Assembly (NCBI RefSeq): GCF_015354575.1
Contig: NZ_JACAFQ010000014.1
Coordinates: 44,388 to 108,387 of the forward strand
DNA length: 64,000 bases
Direction of reading: 5' to 3'
DNA from: Pseudomonas sp. UFMG81
Lineage (GTDB): Bacteria; Pseudomonadota; Gammaproteobacteria; Pseudomonadales; Pseudomonadaceae
The position numbers and the translations under genes are program-made. Shown one piece after another: positions 51,947 through 63,100 of the stretch (its first letter is position 1; each line of letters opens with the position of its first letter). The notes below the pieces were generated by a model, which was given only the letters and a program-made list of their open reading frames with translations, did not search any database and had not been told where the DNA came from.

Positions 51947-52014
51947 AAGGTGTGCAAACCTTGGAGTGGGAGCCGGCTTGCCGGCGATTGGGTCATGCAG
52001 CGGCCCCAGGGAAA

Positions 52015-52512
52015 TCAGTCAGACGCCACCACAATCGACACCCGGCGGTTCTCCATGCGCCCGGCGCTGGTGCGGTTGTCCGCCACCGGCTGGCTGCTGC
52101 CCAGGCCGCGGGTGTGGATATTCTGCGGCTGCATGCCGATACCGATCAGCGCCTTGGCCACGCTTTGTGCGCGGCGCTCGGACAGTTGCTGGTTGTAGGC
52201 CGCCTTGCCCGAGGCGTCGGCGTGGCCGTCGATGCGCACGCGCTGGATATCCACCGACAGCAGCGCCTTGCCGATGCGCTCGACAATCGATTCGCTCTGG
52301 CTGTTGAGGCCATCCAGGTCACTGCCGAACAGCACCTTGCCCGACAGATCGAACGCCCAGCCTTCATCGGTGGGGGCGAAGCCTTCGCGCTTGAGCACGG
52401 CGACCTGCTCCGGGGTCAGGCCCTTGGGCACGCTCTGGCAGCCGCCCAGCGCCAGCATGGCCAGCAGCAGGGCGATCAATGGCAAACGTAGGGTTGAAAG
52501 ACGGTCGATCAC
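52015..52512 (-). CDS. yfiB: YfiB, OmpA-family outer-membrane lipoprotein
   Basis: Product of 165 aa from a GTG at 52512 with AGGAGC upstream. Lipobox LALGGC puts the mature Cys near residue 25, and an OmpA-C domain (HADASGKAAYNQQLSERRAQSVAKAL) binds peptidoglycan. YfiB sequesters YfiR at the outer membrane and so frees the cyclase YfiN. It is the last gene of yfiR-yfiN-yfiB on this strand. Confidence 0.93.
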   Translation of the reverse strand: MIDRLSTLRLPLIALLLAMLALGGCQSVPKGLTPEQVAVLKREGFAPTDEGWAFDLSGKVLFGSDLDGLNSQSESIVERIGKALLSVDIQRVRIDGHADASGKAAYNQQLSERRAQSVAKALIGIGMQPQNIHTRGLGSSQPVADNRTSAGRMENRRVSIVVASD

Positions 52513-52543
52513 GGTTTTGCTCCTGTTTTTTCGCTTCAGTGGC

Positions 52544-53788
52544 TCAGCGTTCCGTCTGCGCCACTTGCCAATGGCCACGGCGCACGCGCTTGGCCTGGTA
52601 CATCGCCGCGTCGGCGGCGCTAAGCAGACTGGCCGGGTCGCGGCCGTCGTCGGGGTAGTAGGCAATGCCGACACTCAGCGAGCTGGTGAGGCGGGTGCCG
52701 TCCTCCAGCTGGATCGGCAGCTTCATGCTGGCGACGATCTTGTCGGCGATGCGCTGGGCGTCTTCGCGCGTCGGCAACGGCGCCAGCAGCACGGCGAACT
52801 CGTCACCGCCCAGGCGCGCCACCAGGTCGTGCTCGCGCAACTGCGCGCGTACCCGGCTGGCGACGCTGACCAGCACTTCATCACCCGCCGCATGGCCAAG
52901 GGTGTCGTTGATCTGCTTGAAGTGGTCGCTGTCCAGGAACAGCAGGGCCAGGCGTTCTTCCTGGCGCTCGGCATTGCGCAGGCTACGGCTCAGCCGGCCC
53001 TCGAAGAAGGCGCGGTTGGGCAACCCGGTGAGGCTGTCGTGGCTGGCCTGGTGGGCGAGGCTTTCGTTCTCGCTTTGCAAATGGCTGTGCCAGACCTCCA
53101 GCTCGTCGAGCAAGGCGTTGAAGTCGTTGCCCAATTCGTTGAGTTCAGCGATCGGGGCTTCCGGTACGCGGCGGTCGAAGCTGCGTTCGCGGCGCGCGGC
53201 ATGGGCCACGCTGGCCAAGTGGCGTAGCGGCCGGATGATATCGGCGAACAGCCGGCGTGACAGGTACAGGGCGAGCACCGCGCTGAGCACGGTGCACAGC
53301 AGGATCCCCACCAGGCCGCTGAGCAGGAAGCGCAGCAGGCTGCCGCCCTGGCCGACCAGTTCGATATGCCCGACCTGGCGGCCCAGGTGTTGCACCGGCA
53401 GGTTGATCGGCTGCTCCAGCAGCGTAAGCGCCACCTGGCTCTGCAAGCGGGCCATCACGGTGCGGTCGTCGCGCTGCCAGTGGGCCAGCAATTCACCGTC
53501 GTTGTTGAAGACCTTGGCGTCGGCCACCTCTTCGGTGCTGGCGATCAGCGCCAGCGCTTCATTGGCCGCGGCGCTGTCGTCGAACACCACGGCGGCTTCG
53601 ACGGTGTAGTTGATGGAGCGGGCGATCAGGTGCAGGTTGTGGTTGGCGTACACGCGCAGGGCCGCGACCCCGAGCAGGGTCACCAGCACACCGGCCAGGC
53701 CGGCGGCGAGCAATGCCACGCTCAGGTGACCACGCCCGAGCACCGCGCGCAGGGTCGGCCGGGAGAAACGCAGGCTTTGGCGCGTCAT
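52544..53788 (-). CDS. yfiN: YfiN (TpbB) membrane diguanylate cyclase
   Basis: Product of 414 aa. Two helices (about 22-45 and 150-175) enclose a periplasmic CHASE8-type domain. A HAMP domain and GGDEF follow, with VARLGGDEF intact and the I-site RxxD (REHD) exactly five residues before it, so product inhibition is expected. It makes c-di-GMP when released from YfiR. The start overlaps yfiR by ATGA. Confidence 0.94.
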   Translation of the reverse strand: MTRQSLRFSRPTLRAVLGRGHLSVALLAAGLAGVLVTLLGVAALRVYANHNLHLIARSINYTVEAAVVFDDSAAANEALALIASTEEVADAKVFNNDGELLAHWQRDDRTVMARLQSQVALTLLEQPINLPVQHLGRQVGHIELVGQGGSLLRFLLSGLVGILLCTVLSAVLALYLSRRLFADIIRPLRHLASVAHAARRERSFDRRVPEAPIAELNELGNDFNALLDELEVWHSHLQSENESLAHQASHDSLTGLPNRAFFEGRLSRSLRNAERQEERLALLFLDSDHFKQINDTLGHAAGDEVLVSVASRVRAQLREHDLVARLGGDEFAVLLAPLPTREDAQRIADKIVASMKLPIQLEDGTRLTSSLSVGIAYYPDDGRDPASLLSAADAAMYQAKRVRRGHWQVAQTER

Positions 53789-54360
53789 GGCTGCGCCGCC
53801 CGCCGCCGCGACAGCTGCAGCACGCTGGGGTGGATGCGCACGCCGCTGCGCGCCACCGAATCGAGGTTGACGTCGAAGGCCACCTGCTCATCGCCAACCC
53901 GCAGGCAGAACAGGCTGCCCACGGTGCAGGGATCGTCGGCTTCGCTGATGCTCAGCACCGGGTGACCGTTGATCGCCTTGAACAATTGGTCACGCTGGGC
54001 CTTGTCGAGCTTGCCGATGTACACCGCCTCGCAACTGCCCGCCAGGCTCGCATCGCTTGCCAGCAAGCGGCGCACGCTCAGTGGCTGCCCGGAGTTCTGC
54101 AGGTTGCCCTTGATCAGGTCGTCGGCGTATTCGGTGGGACCGACCAGGCACAGGCGCAGGGGGTTGGGCTCGGCGGGCCAGCGCGCATAGCTGAGGATGC
54201 CCAGCACCACCTGGGTCACGGCCTTGGCCCGTTGCTGTACTTGTGCGGTGGAGGCGGCGTTGTCCGCCCAGGCGGCTGAGCCCGTCAGCATCAGCATGGC
54301 CATCAGCAGCGAGCGCGCGCAATCCTTCACCCGCCTCAAGGCCGAGACAGCCGCTGTCAT
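53785..54360 (-). CDS. yfiR: YfiR, periplasmic repressor of YfiN
   Basis: Product of 191 aa with a signal peptide (about residues 1-32, ending SAAWA). The DUF4154/YfiR domain has VTQVVLGILSYARWP and several Cys (SCEAVY, DPCTVGSLFCLRVG) that may form the redox-sensing disulfides. YfiR binds the periplasmic part of YfiN and keeps it off. First gene of the unit, 69 bases after recD. Confidence 0.93.
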   Translation of the reverse strand: MTAAVSALRRVKDCARSLLMAMLMLTGSAAWADNAASTAQVQQRAKAVTQVVLGILSYARWPAEPNPLRLCLVGPTEYADDLIKGNLQNSGQPLSVRRLLASDASLAGSCEAVYIGKLDKAQRDQLFKAINGHPVLSISEADDPCTVGSLFCLRVGDEQVAFDVNLDSVARSGVRIHPSVLQLSRRRAAQP

Positions 54361-54429
54361 GGTGGGAAATCTCTCAAAAAGTTACCAGATAATGCCGCAA
54401 CGATAGCACAGCAGCGTGGTACGCCCGTA

Positions 54430-56505
54430 TCAGACTTGCTCCAGCATCAAACCCGACACCCGGCGTACCTTGCGCCCTACAGCTTCTTCGAACACTCCGG
54501 TGCGCGGCTCGATCAGGCTGAAGCAGTGCTTGGCCCGGGTGATGCCCGTGTACACCAGCTCCTTGGTCAAAACCGGGTTGAGCGCATCGGGCAGCACCAG
54601 CGCGGTATGGCTGAACTCCGAGCCCTGGGACTTGTGCACGGTCATGGCGAACACGGTTTCCACCTCGCTCAGGCGGCTGGGCAGGACGAACCGCACGCCA
54701 CCGCTGCCATCGTTACGCGGGAAGGCCACCCGCAGCAGCGCCTGGCCCTGCTCGTCCGGCAGGCGCAGGGCGATGCCGATATCACCGTTCATCAGGCCCA
54801 GGCCGTAGTCGTTGCGGGTGACCAGCACCGGCCGGCCTTCGTACCAGGCCTGCTGGCTGTCGATCAGCCCGGCGTTGTGCAGCACCCGGGCGACGCGCTC
54901 GTTCAGCCCTTCGACACCCCAGGCGCCCTTGCGCACCGCGCATAGCAGCTGGAAGTCCTCGAAGCTGCGCAGCACTTCGCCGGCCCAGTGCTCCCAGCGC
55001 GGATCGTCGCCCGGGGTGCCGGGCGGCGGGCGCAGGCGGCCGATGTTGCGCAGGTAGTTGCGATAGCCCTGGGGGCCTTCGACACCGCGGTTGAGGCCGT
55101 CGAGCAACAGGCGGTCGAAGCGCTTGTCGTGTTCGCCGCCGAGGGTCAGGCAGAACACGTCGTCGGGTTTGCTGTTCAACAGTTCGCGGGCTTCCGGGGC
55201 CTGCTGGCGGTTGACCAGCCTTGCCAACTGGCCGATGCCGCTGCCTTCGCCGAAACGCCGCGAATGGCGCAGCATGACGATCTGCTGAGCCAGCGGGTTG
55301 CGCTGGCCGTCTCCGGGTTTCAGGCCGGCGTTACTCAGCGATTGGCCGCCTACCTGCTCCAACCAGGCCTGGGTCTGCGGCCAGTAGCAGCCGTCTTCGG
55401 CATCGCGGCACAGGTCGCCCAGCACGGCCCCGGCTTCCACCGAGGCCAACTGGTCCTTGTCGCCCAACAAGACCAGCCGCGCGTTGGCAGGCAGCGCGTC
55501 GAGCAGGTTGGCCATCATCTCCAGGTCGATCATCGAGGCTTCATCCACCACCAGCACATCCAGCGGCAGCGGGTTGCCAGCGTTGTGGCGGAAATGCCGC
55601 GAGCCAGGGCGGCTGCCGAGCAGGCGGTGCACGGTGCTGACGTCGGTGGGGATCTGCGCGCGGATCGTGGCGTCCACCTGCAACCGCTCGACCTGCTGGC
55701 CGATGGATTCGGTCAGCCGTGCCGCGGCCTTGCCGGTGGGCGCCGCCAGGCGGATACGCAAGGGCCGGCCCTGCTCTACCGCCGGGCCTTGCAGCAAGGC
55801 CAGCAACCGCACGACCGTGGTGGTCTTGCCGGTGCCGGGGCCGCCGGTGATCACGCTGAAGCCGGCACGGGTGGCCAGCGCGCAGGCGAGCTTCTGCCAG
55901 TCCACTTCACCTGCTGGGGCACCGCCTTCGAACAGTTGCGCCAGGCGCGCCGGCAGGTCGGCCTGCTGCGCTTGCTGGCGGGCCAGGCGTTCGTGCAGGG
56001 CGCTATCGATCCGCCGCTCGTAAGCCCAGTAGCGACGCAGGTACAGGCGTTCGGCGCTCAGCACCAAGGGGCGCGAGCGCTGTTCGGGGCTATCGCCGGC
56101 CGCTACCAGAGGGCTTTGGCCAATGCGCTGCAGCCAGGTGTTCAGGTCGAGGCTGGCCAGCAGTTGCGAGGGCAGCAGCAGCGGCCCGGCCAAGGCATCG
56201 CCTTCTGGTGGCAGCGACAGGGCGAAGTCCGGCTCGGCGAGGGTCTGGGCCAGGTCGAGGCAGACATGGCCATGGCCCAGCTGGTGGCTGGCCAGCGCCG
56301 CCGCCAGCAGCACCAGCGAATCACTGCCGGGGGCGCGCTCTTCGAGGAAGCTGACAAACGCTCGGTCCAGCGCGCGTAGCCAGCCGCGCTCCACCCAGCG
56401 GTCGAGCAGGGCCAGCAGGTCGTGGCTGTCACGCAGGGGCGCCAGGGCGCTCAGGTGCTCGGCTTGCAAGGGGGTGGGCAATAGATCGTCAAGGCTGCGG
56501 CTCAT
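54430..56505 (-). CDS. recD: exonuclease V alpha chain, 5'-3' helicase
   Basis: Product of 691 aa. SF1B helicase of RecBCD; Walker A GGPGTGKTTTVVRLL at about residue 225, VVDEASMIDLEMM (Walker B), and late motif TVHKSQGSEF. The start ATG overlaps the end of recB by 4 nt. Third gene of the recC-recB-recD operon, which repairs double-strand breaks and degrades foreign linear DNA. Confidence 0.95.
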   Translation of the reverse strand: MSRSLDDLLPTPLQAEHLSALAPLRDSHDLLALLDRWVERGWLRALDRAFVSFLEERAPGSDSLVLLAAALASHQLGHGHVCLDLAQTLAEPDFALSLPPEGDALAGPLLLPSQLLASLDLNTWLQRIGQSPLVAAGDSPEQRSRPLVLSAERLYLRRYWAYERRIDSALHERLARQQAQQADLPARLAQLFEGGAPAGEVDWQKLACALATRAGFSVITGGPGTGKTTTVVRLLALLQGPAVEQGRPLRIRLAAPTGKAAARLTESIGQQVERLQVDATIRAQIPTDVSTVHRLLGSRPGSRHFRHNAGNPLPLDVLVVDEASMIDLEMMANLLDALPANARLVLLGDKDQLASVEAGAVLGDLCRDAEDGCYWPQTQAWLEQVGGQSLSNAGLKPGDGQRNPLAQQIVMLRHSRRFGEGSGIGQLARLVNRQQAPEARELLNSKPDDVFCLTLGGEHDKRFDRLLLDGLNRGVEGPQGYRNYLRNIGRLRPPPGTPGDDPRWEHWAGEVLRSFEDFQLLCAVRKGAWGVEGLNERVARVLHNAGLIDSQQAWYEGRPVLVTRNDYGLGLMNGDIGIALRLPDEQGQALLRVAFPRNDGSGGVRFVLPSRLSEVETVFAMTVHKSQGSEFSHTALVLPDALNPVLTKELVYTGITRAKHCFSLIEPRTGVFEEAVGRKVRRVSGLMLEQV

Positions 56506-59500
56506 GGCGCGGCTCCGGCAAACAGGTCCTGCTGCGCGGGGGCGTGCTCACCGCGGAACAGCGCATCGAGCGCTTCGATCAGCGCCCGGGGTGGCCGGGC
56601 GTGATACAGGCCGTGGCCCGCCGAGCTGATGCCGCGCAGGAAAATGAACAGGGCACCGCCGACATGGCGGTCGTAATCGTAGTCGGGCAGCCGCGCGCGC
56701 AACTGGCGGTGCAGGGCCAGCAGGTAGAGCACGTACTGCAGGTCGTAGCGGTGGTCGAGGATCGCCTGCTCCATGGCCAGTGCGCCATAGGCCTGGGCGT
56801 CGGGGCCCAGCCAGTTGGACTTGTAGTCGGCCACGTAGTAGCGCCCGTCCAGCTCGAAAGCCAGGTCGATGAAACCCTTGAACATGCCATTGAGCTGGGT
56901 TGGCTGGGCAGCGGGACGCGGCGCGCCGTCATGGGTGTGGCGGACCACCAGCTGGTCGAGGCGCTGGGCGTCGACCTGGTGGCTGGCGAACCAGAACTCC
57001 ATCTCGATCTGGTACTGGTTCAAGCCGGCCAGGGTGAGGGTGGCATCCTGCAGCGGCATGGGCTGCACCAGCATCTGTTGCAGCCACTGGCTGAGCGTGG
57101 GGATCCAGCCGGCCCAGTCGCGACGGTTGCAACGGCGGCCGACCGTGCGCTCGATTTCCTTGGGTTGCTTGCTAATCTCGGCAAAGCCTTCGTGGCCGGC
57201 CCATTCGAGCAAGCCGTGAAGGAAGGTCCCGGGGTTGGGCCCGCGCGGGAAGCGGTGGATATCGCCCGCCTGCGCCGGCACTTCGCGCAGCAGCTGGCTG
57301 TCCAGCACTTCGTCGTCCAGCAGTTGCTGGGCGAGGGAGCTATCGGCGATCAGCGTCTGGTCACCGACACGCAGGGCGCTGTAGGACGCGATCCACCAGT
57401 GCTCGGCGGCAGCGCGACGGGGTTTGCGTGCGGGCAGCAGCTCGCTGTCGCTGGCCGGTGTGCGGTAGCGCTGTTCGTCGGCCTCGGGCAGCGGCCCGCT
57501 GACGATGGCCGGGTTGCCTGCGCCAAGCGCTTGCAGCCATTCGCCGAGTTGGCTGGACGCCGCCAGCGGCAAGCCGCCACCCAGCAGGTAACCCAGCGCC
57601 GAGCGGTGCAGTTGCGTGTTGCGCTGGGTGCCGCGCTTGAGGTCGGCAACGCCGAGCCAGCAAGCATGCTGGGCGCGGGTCAGGGCGACGTAGAGCAGGC
57701 GCAGGTCTTCGGCCAGGCGTTCGTCGTCGGCACGCTCGATCTGCTGCGTATCGGGGGTGAGGGTGAGGTGCGCCAGGCCATCGTCGTCATGCCAGGACAG
57801 CGGCAGGCGCGAACCGTCCACGGGTTTGCTGGTGCAGATGAACGGCAGGTAAACCAGCGGGTATTCCAAGCCTTTGGACTTGTGGATAGTCACCACCTTG
57901 ACCAATTGTTCGTCGCTTTCCAGGCGCAGGATCTGCTCCTCGCCCGCCTGCCCGGCGTTGGCCAGGTGCTCGGCCAGGTGGCGGATCAATGCCTGCTCGC
58001 CGTCCAGCTCGCCGGCCGCCTGTTGCAGCAGCTCGGCCAGGTGCAGCAGGTTGGTCAGTACCCGCTCGCCGTCGCTGCGCGCCATCAGGCTGCGCGGCAG
58101 CTGGAAGTCGTGCAGCAGGCGCCGCAGCATCGGCAACACGCCCTGGCGCTGCCAGATGTCACGGTAACGGCGAAAGCGCATGACCCAGTCTTCCCAGACC
58201 CGCTCGTCCTGGTTCAGCCGCTCCAGGTCGAGCAGTGGCAGGTCGAGGGTCAGGCTGGCCAGGGCGGCCTTGAGCATGCGCTCGGAGTCGGGCTCGGCGC
58301 AGGCCTTGAGCCAGGCTAGCAGGTCATGGGCCTCCTGGGCGGCGAACACCGAGTCCTTGTCCGAGAGGTAGACGCTGCGCACCCCGCGCGCGGCCAGTTC
58401 GGTGCGCACCAACTGCGCTTCGCGGCCGTCGCGCACGAGGATGGCGATATCGGACGGCAGGCACGGGCGCAGTGCGCCGTTGCCACCGGCGAAGCCACTG
58501 ACGCCCTGTTGGCCGCCATTGAGCAGCGCCACGATATGGCTGGCGCAACTGGCGGCCAGGCGCTGGCGATACAAGGTGTTGGAGACGGGGTCGTCGCTTT
58601 CCAGTTGCCAGCAGTGCAACGCCGCGCTGGGTTGGCCGTCGATCAGCAGCTGTTCGCTACGGCCCTTGGCGCGGACCTCGACGAAGGGCAAGGGGTTGTC
58701 GCCATGGCTGCGGAACAGGAAGGCGCCGCGGCCTTCAGCACGCGCTTCGGCCTGGAGGAACACGCGGTTCACCGCCGCGACCATGGCCTGGCTGGAGCGG
58801 TAGTTGGTGTCCAGGCTGTGCAGGCGCCCAGCAGTCGCGCGGCGCGCCGCCAGGTAGGTGAAGATGTCGGCGCCGCGGAAGGCGTAGATGGCCTGCTTGG
58901 GGTCGCCGATCATGAACAGGCCGGTTTGCGGGTTGTTCTCGGTGATGCGGTAGATGCGTTCGAAGATCCCGTACTGCACAGGGTCGGTGTCCTGGAACTC
59001 GTCGATCAGTGCCACCGGGAACTGCTCGCGGATCAGCCCGGCCAGGCGCTCGCCGGATTCGCTGGCCAGGGCATGCTGCAAGCGCAACAGCATGTCGTCG
59101 AAGCCCATTTCGGCGCGGCGGCGCTTCTCCACTTCGAAGCGAGCCGAGACCCAGGCGGCGGCATGCTCCAGCACACGCACATCGGGGCTGGCGAGCCCCT
59201 GCAATTGTCCGCGCAGGGTTTGCATGGCGCGCAGGGCCGGGTGCTCCGGTGGTTCGCCGACCTTCCACGCCTCGGCCATGCCGGCGGGGGTCAGGCGGGT
59301 GAAGCCGGTGCCCAGGTCGAGGTCCATCGCTTGCTCGTCAGCGGCCCAGGTCTTGAGCTTGTCGAACCAGGGTTCGAAATAGCGCGCCTGAAGCTTGCGG
59401 CCGTCGGCCTGCTTGGCGGCCACGGCGTCGCGGCAGATCTGCTGCAACTCGTCGGCCCAGGCACCCCACGGCGCCTTGAGCTGGCACAGCTGCTCACTGC

Positions 59501-60173
59501 GCTGGCGCAGGGTCGCCTCGATGAGCTGTTGCGGGTCTTCGTCGTCCTGCTCGCTGCGCACGCGGCCGAACAAGGGGCGGATGCGGGGCAGCAACTGGTC
59601 GGGGCTGCCCCAGTTGCCCCGCACCCAGGCCAGCGACTCGCCGCGCATGCCATAGCAGAAGCGCCGCCAGTAGTCGCGCATGACCTGGCCGAGCAACTCG
59701 CTGTGGTCGGTCTCGAGGCTCTGGGTGAACAGGCTGCCACTGTCGAAGGCGTGCTCACGCAGCATGCGCTGGCACCAGCCGTGAATGGTCGAAACCGCGG
59801 CCTCGTCCATCCATTGCACGGCGATTTCCAGGCGGCTGGCACAGCGTGGCCAATCTTCCTGTGGATAGTCGTCACGCAGTAGAAGCAGCAGCGGGTCGGC
59901 ATCTTCCAGCTCGCCACGGAAGAACCGCGCGGCCTCGGCCAGGCGTGCGCGGATGCGTTCGCGCAGCTCCTTGGTGGCAGCGTCGGTGAAGGTCACCACG
60001 AGGATCTGTGGCGGCAGCAGCTCGCGGGCAAAGCCCTGCTCGCCGCCGTGGCCGAGGATCAGGCGCAGGTACAGGGCCGAGATGGTGAAGGTCTTGCCGG
60101 TGCCGGCGCTGGCCTCGATCAGCTGGCTGCCGTGCAGGGGGAAGCTCAGGGCCAGGGGGCGGGCTTGGGTCAT
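56502..60173 (-). CDS. recB: exonuclease V beta chain, helicase-nuclease
   Basis: Product of 1223 aa, standard. UvrD-type 3'-5' helicase with [18 protein letters not shown] (Walker A) at the N-terminus, [13 protein letters not shown], and the nuclease domain at the C-terminus with ADYKSNWLG. The ATG overlaps the recC stop (ATGA). It is preceded by the same GAGAGCGCCCA stretch that precedes recC. Confidence 0.96.
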   Translation of the reverse strand: MTQARPLALSFPLHGSQLIEASAGTGKTFTISALYLRLILGHGGEQGFARELLPPQILVVTFTDAATKELRERIRARLAEAARFFRGELEDADPLLLLLRDDYPQEDWPRCASRLEIAVQWMDEAAVSTIHGWCQRMLREHAFDSGSLFTQSLETDHSELLGQVMRDYWRRFCYGMRGESLAWVRGNWGSPDQLLPRIRPLFGRVRSEQDDEDPQQLIEATLRQRSEQLCQLKAPWGAWADELQQICRDAVAAKQADGRKLQARYFEPWFDKLKTWAADEQAMDLDLGTGFTRLTPAGMAEAWKVGEPPEHPALRAMQTLRGQLQGLASPDVRVLEHAAAWVSARFEVEKRRRAEMGFDDMLLRLQHALASESGERLAGLIREQFPVALIDEFQDTDPVQYGIFERIYRITENNPQTGLFMIGDPKQAIYAFRGADIFTYLAARRATAGRLHSLDTNYRSSQAMVAAVNRVFLQAEARAEGRGAFLFRSHGDNPLPFVEVRAKGRSEQLLIDGQPSAALHCWQLESDDPVSNTLYRQRLAASCASHIVALLNGGQQGVSGFAGGNGALRPCLPSDIAILVRDGREAQLVRTELAARGVRSVYLSDKDSVFAAQEAHDLLAWLKACAEPDSERMLKAALASLTLDLPLLDLERLNQDERVWEDWVMRFRRYRDIWQRQGVLPMLRRLLHDFQLPRSLMARSDGERVLTNLLHLAELLQQAAGELDGEQALIRHLAEHLANAGQAGEEQILRLESDEQLVKVVTIHKSKGLEYPLVYLPFICTSKPVDGSRLPLSWHDDDGLAHLTLTPDTQQIERADDERLAEDLRLLYVALTRAQHACWLGVADLKRGTQRNTQLHRSALGYLLGGGLPLAASSQLGEWLQALGAGNPAIVSGPLPEADEQRYRTPASDSELLPARKPRRAAAEHWWIASYSALRVGDQTLIADSSLAQQLLDDEVLDSQLLREVPAQAGDIHRFPRGPNPGTFLHGLLEWAGHEGFAEISKQPKEIERTVGRRCNRRDWAGWIPTLSQWLQQMLVQPMPLQDATLTLAGLNQYQIEMEFWFASHQVDAQRLDQLVVRHTHDGAPRPAAQPTQLNGMFKGFIDLAFELDGRYYVADYKSNWLGPDAQAYGALAMEQAILDHRYDLQYVLYLLALHRQLRARLPDYDYDRHVGGALFIFLRGISSAGHGLYHARPPRALIEALDALFRGEHAPAQQDLFAGAAP

Positions 60174-63100
60174 TGGGCGCTCTCCGGGTTACCCAGGGTT
60201 TGCCAGGGTGCAGCGAACAGGGGACGGTAGAGGGCTTCGCACCAGCCTTCGAAGGTTTCCTCCATGGCCAGTGCGGCGAAGTCGCGGTACTGGCGGGCCA
60301 GGGCCAGGCTTTCGCTGCGCTCGCCGTTGCTGATTTGGCCGTCACCTTCGTAGGCGCGGATGGCAGCGGCGAGTGCCTTGTCCGGATCTTCCTGGGCTAG
60401 CCAGGCGAAGGCGGTCTTGGCGGCGACCGGTAGCGGTGCGTTCATACCCGCCTGGCGTGCTACCAGCAGTTCGCCCAGCCGTTCGGCCGCCAGGTCTTGT
60501 GGCAACGGTGCCAGGAGCAAGGTGATGTCGCTGGCCACCAGTGCGCTGTGCAACGGGTAGCCCGTGGCGCAGGCGGCCAGGTGCATGACCCAGGCCGGGA
60601 TCAGCCGGTGCCACTTCAGGCTGTTGCGCCCGGCACTGAGGGTATTGGGCACGGTGGTGATGCTCAGCAGGCTCTGGTCGTCGGCCTGGTGGACGCGGCC
60701 CAGCCACCCCTCGAGACGGTGCACGCCGTGCTGGAATTGGATCGGCAGAGCGCCCTCGACCAGCACCGGCCAGCGCTCCAGCAACTGGCGATGGCGCTGC
60801 AACAGGTCGGGCAGGGGCTGGATCAGCTCGGCCTGCAACGCCTCGCCAAACCCGGCCAACGGTAACAAGCCACAGGCTTGCAGGCGCCGGGCCTGGGCTT
60901 GCAAAGCCTGCTCGGGGTTATCGGGGGCGGCCAGCGCTGCGCCCAGCAAACTCTCGCTCAGGCCGTAACGCTGCAAGGCGTCGAGGGCGAAGGGTTCTTC
61001 ATCCGGGGTTGGCGCTTCCAGGGCCTCAAAGAACACCTTCAGACGTTGGCTGAAGAAGTGCCTGACCGGGTGGCGCAGGAAGTCCTGCAACTGCACCAGG
61101 CTCAATGGCTCATCGCTGCTGTAGGGCAACAACTGGGCGTGCTGAGTGTACTGGTCGGTGGGGGCTTGGTGCAGTACCAGCCACTCATGGGCAAAGCTGA
61201 ACAGTGGGCTGCCTTTCTGGAAGTAGCGTTGGCTGAACGGTTGCAGCGGGTGCTCCTGGGTCAGCGCATGCAGCAGCTGCTGGCCTGGGTCGTCCTGCTG
61301 CGCAGGCTTGGCGCCGGTCAGCTGCCAACCGGCGGCCAGGTGATCGCGCAATTGCCCGATCAGCACCGAGGCCGGGCGCTCGCTATTGTCGCGGATGCTG
61401 CGCCCGACCCAGCTGACATACAGCTGGTCACGCGCCGACAGCAGCGCTTCGAGCAACAGGTAGCGGTCGTCCTCACGGCGCGAGCGATCGCCCGGGCGGT
61501 AGTCGCTGGCCATCAGGTCGAAGTCCAGCGGCTGCTGGGCACGTGGGTAGTCACCGTCGTTCATGCCCAGCAGGCAGACCACGCGGAACGGGATGGCGCG
61601 CATGGGCATCAGGGTGCAGAAGTTCACTGAGCCGGCGAGGAAGCGTTGCGACAACTTGCCCTGGTCCAGGCCCGACAGCCAGGCCTCGCGGACTACGGTG
61701 AGCGGCAGCAGGTCCTGCAGGCCGACCGCTTCGCAAGTTTCCAGCCAGGTGTCGCGCAGGTCCTGGAGCTGCACCAGCAGCAGTTCATCGTGCTCGTTTT
61801 CAGCGAGGAAGAAGATCTGCAGTAGGGCATGCAGGCGCTCGCCCCATTCGCTGGCGGTGGCCGGTTGTGACAACGCTTGGCAAGCGATGTCGAGGGCATC
61901 GAGCAAGGCCACCAAGGGGCCGATCAATGCGGCGTCGAGCCCGCCGATCTCGTCATAGGGTTCGATGCCGTCGCAGCCTTCACCCACGCCCACCGCGTAG
62001 CCCAGCAACATGCGACGTAGGCCGAAGCGCCAACTGTTCTGCTCCAAGCCTTCGGGTAAGCCAAGCGTGGCGCGTTGCTCGGCGCTGAGGCCCCAGCGAA
62101 TGCCGGCGCCTTCGATCCAGCGGTGCAGGGTGGGCAGGTCGCTTTCCTGGATCGCGAAACGGGCACGCACCGCCGGAACATCCAGCAAGTCGAGCACTTC
62201 GCTCACGGCGAAACGGCTGTCGGGCAGCTTGAGCAGATGCTCCAGGGCGATCAGCAAAGGGTCGCGACCACGCTGGCCTTGGTCAGTCAGGGTGAAGGGG
62301 ATGTAGCGTGGGTCGTTGCGCTCGAGCTGGCCGAATACGGCGCGGATGTGCGGGGCGTAGGTGTCGATGGCCGGGAGCATGACGATGATGTCGCGCGGGC
62401 GCAGGGTCGGGTCGGCGCTGAAGCGAGCCAGCAGCTGGTCGTGCAGGATCTCCACTTCGCGCTGCGGGCTGTGGGCCACGTGGAAGCGTACGGAGCGGTC
62501 CTTTGCAGGGTCCACGGCGGGCCACTGGTCACGGGTTTCGGCCAGGGGGCGCAGCTCGAGGATGTCGTCCTGCAGTTGGTTGAGCAGGGTCTTGGGGTTG
62601 CCGTCGCTGAACAGGTCGATGCGGCCTTCGCTGAAGACGGACTGATAGCTGCCGGGGTCATCGTAGCTGTCGAGCAGGTTGATGTAGTCGCGGCCCTGCT
62701 TGCCCCAGGCGGCGAGCAGCGGGTGAGCGTGCTGGTGCAGCAGTTCGTCGTCGAGCTGCATCGGCATGCCTTGCTTGCGCTGCTGGCGTTTGTACTGGTG
62801 GCGCAACAAATCCTTGTCGGCAACGATGTCGCCCCAGTGGTGGCGGCAGGGGTTGTGCACGCACAGCAGTACCTGGCTGAAACGTGCAAGGCCGGCCATG
62901 GCTTCGAGTATCTGGGCGGGCAACGACGAGATGCCGAACACGATCAGGCGTGCGGGCAGACCGGCGGGCGCTTGTTCCAGGCTGTTGATGCGCTCGATGA
63001 AACGCTGGTGCACGCCGGCGCGGCTCTGGGCCATGCCCTCCTCGCCTACGTCTTCGAGCAGGATTCGCCACAGTTCGGCTTGCCAGCGGTTGCCGGCAGC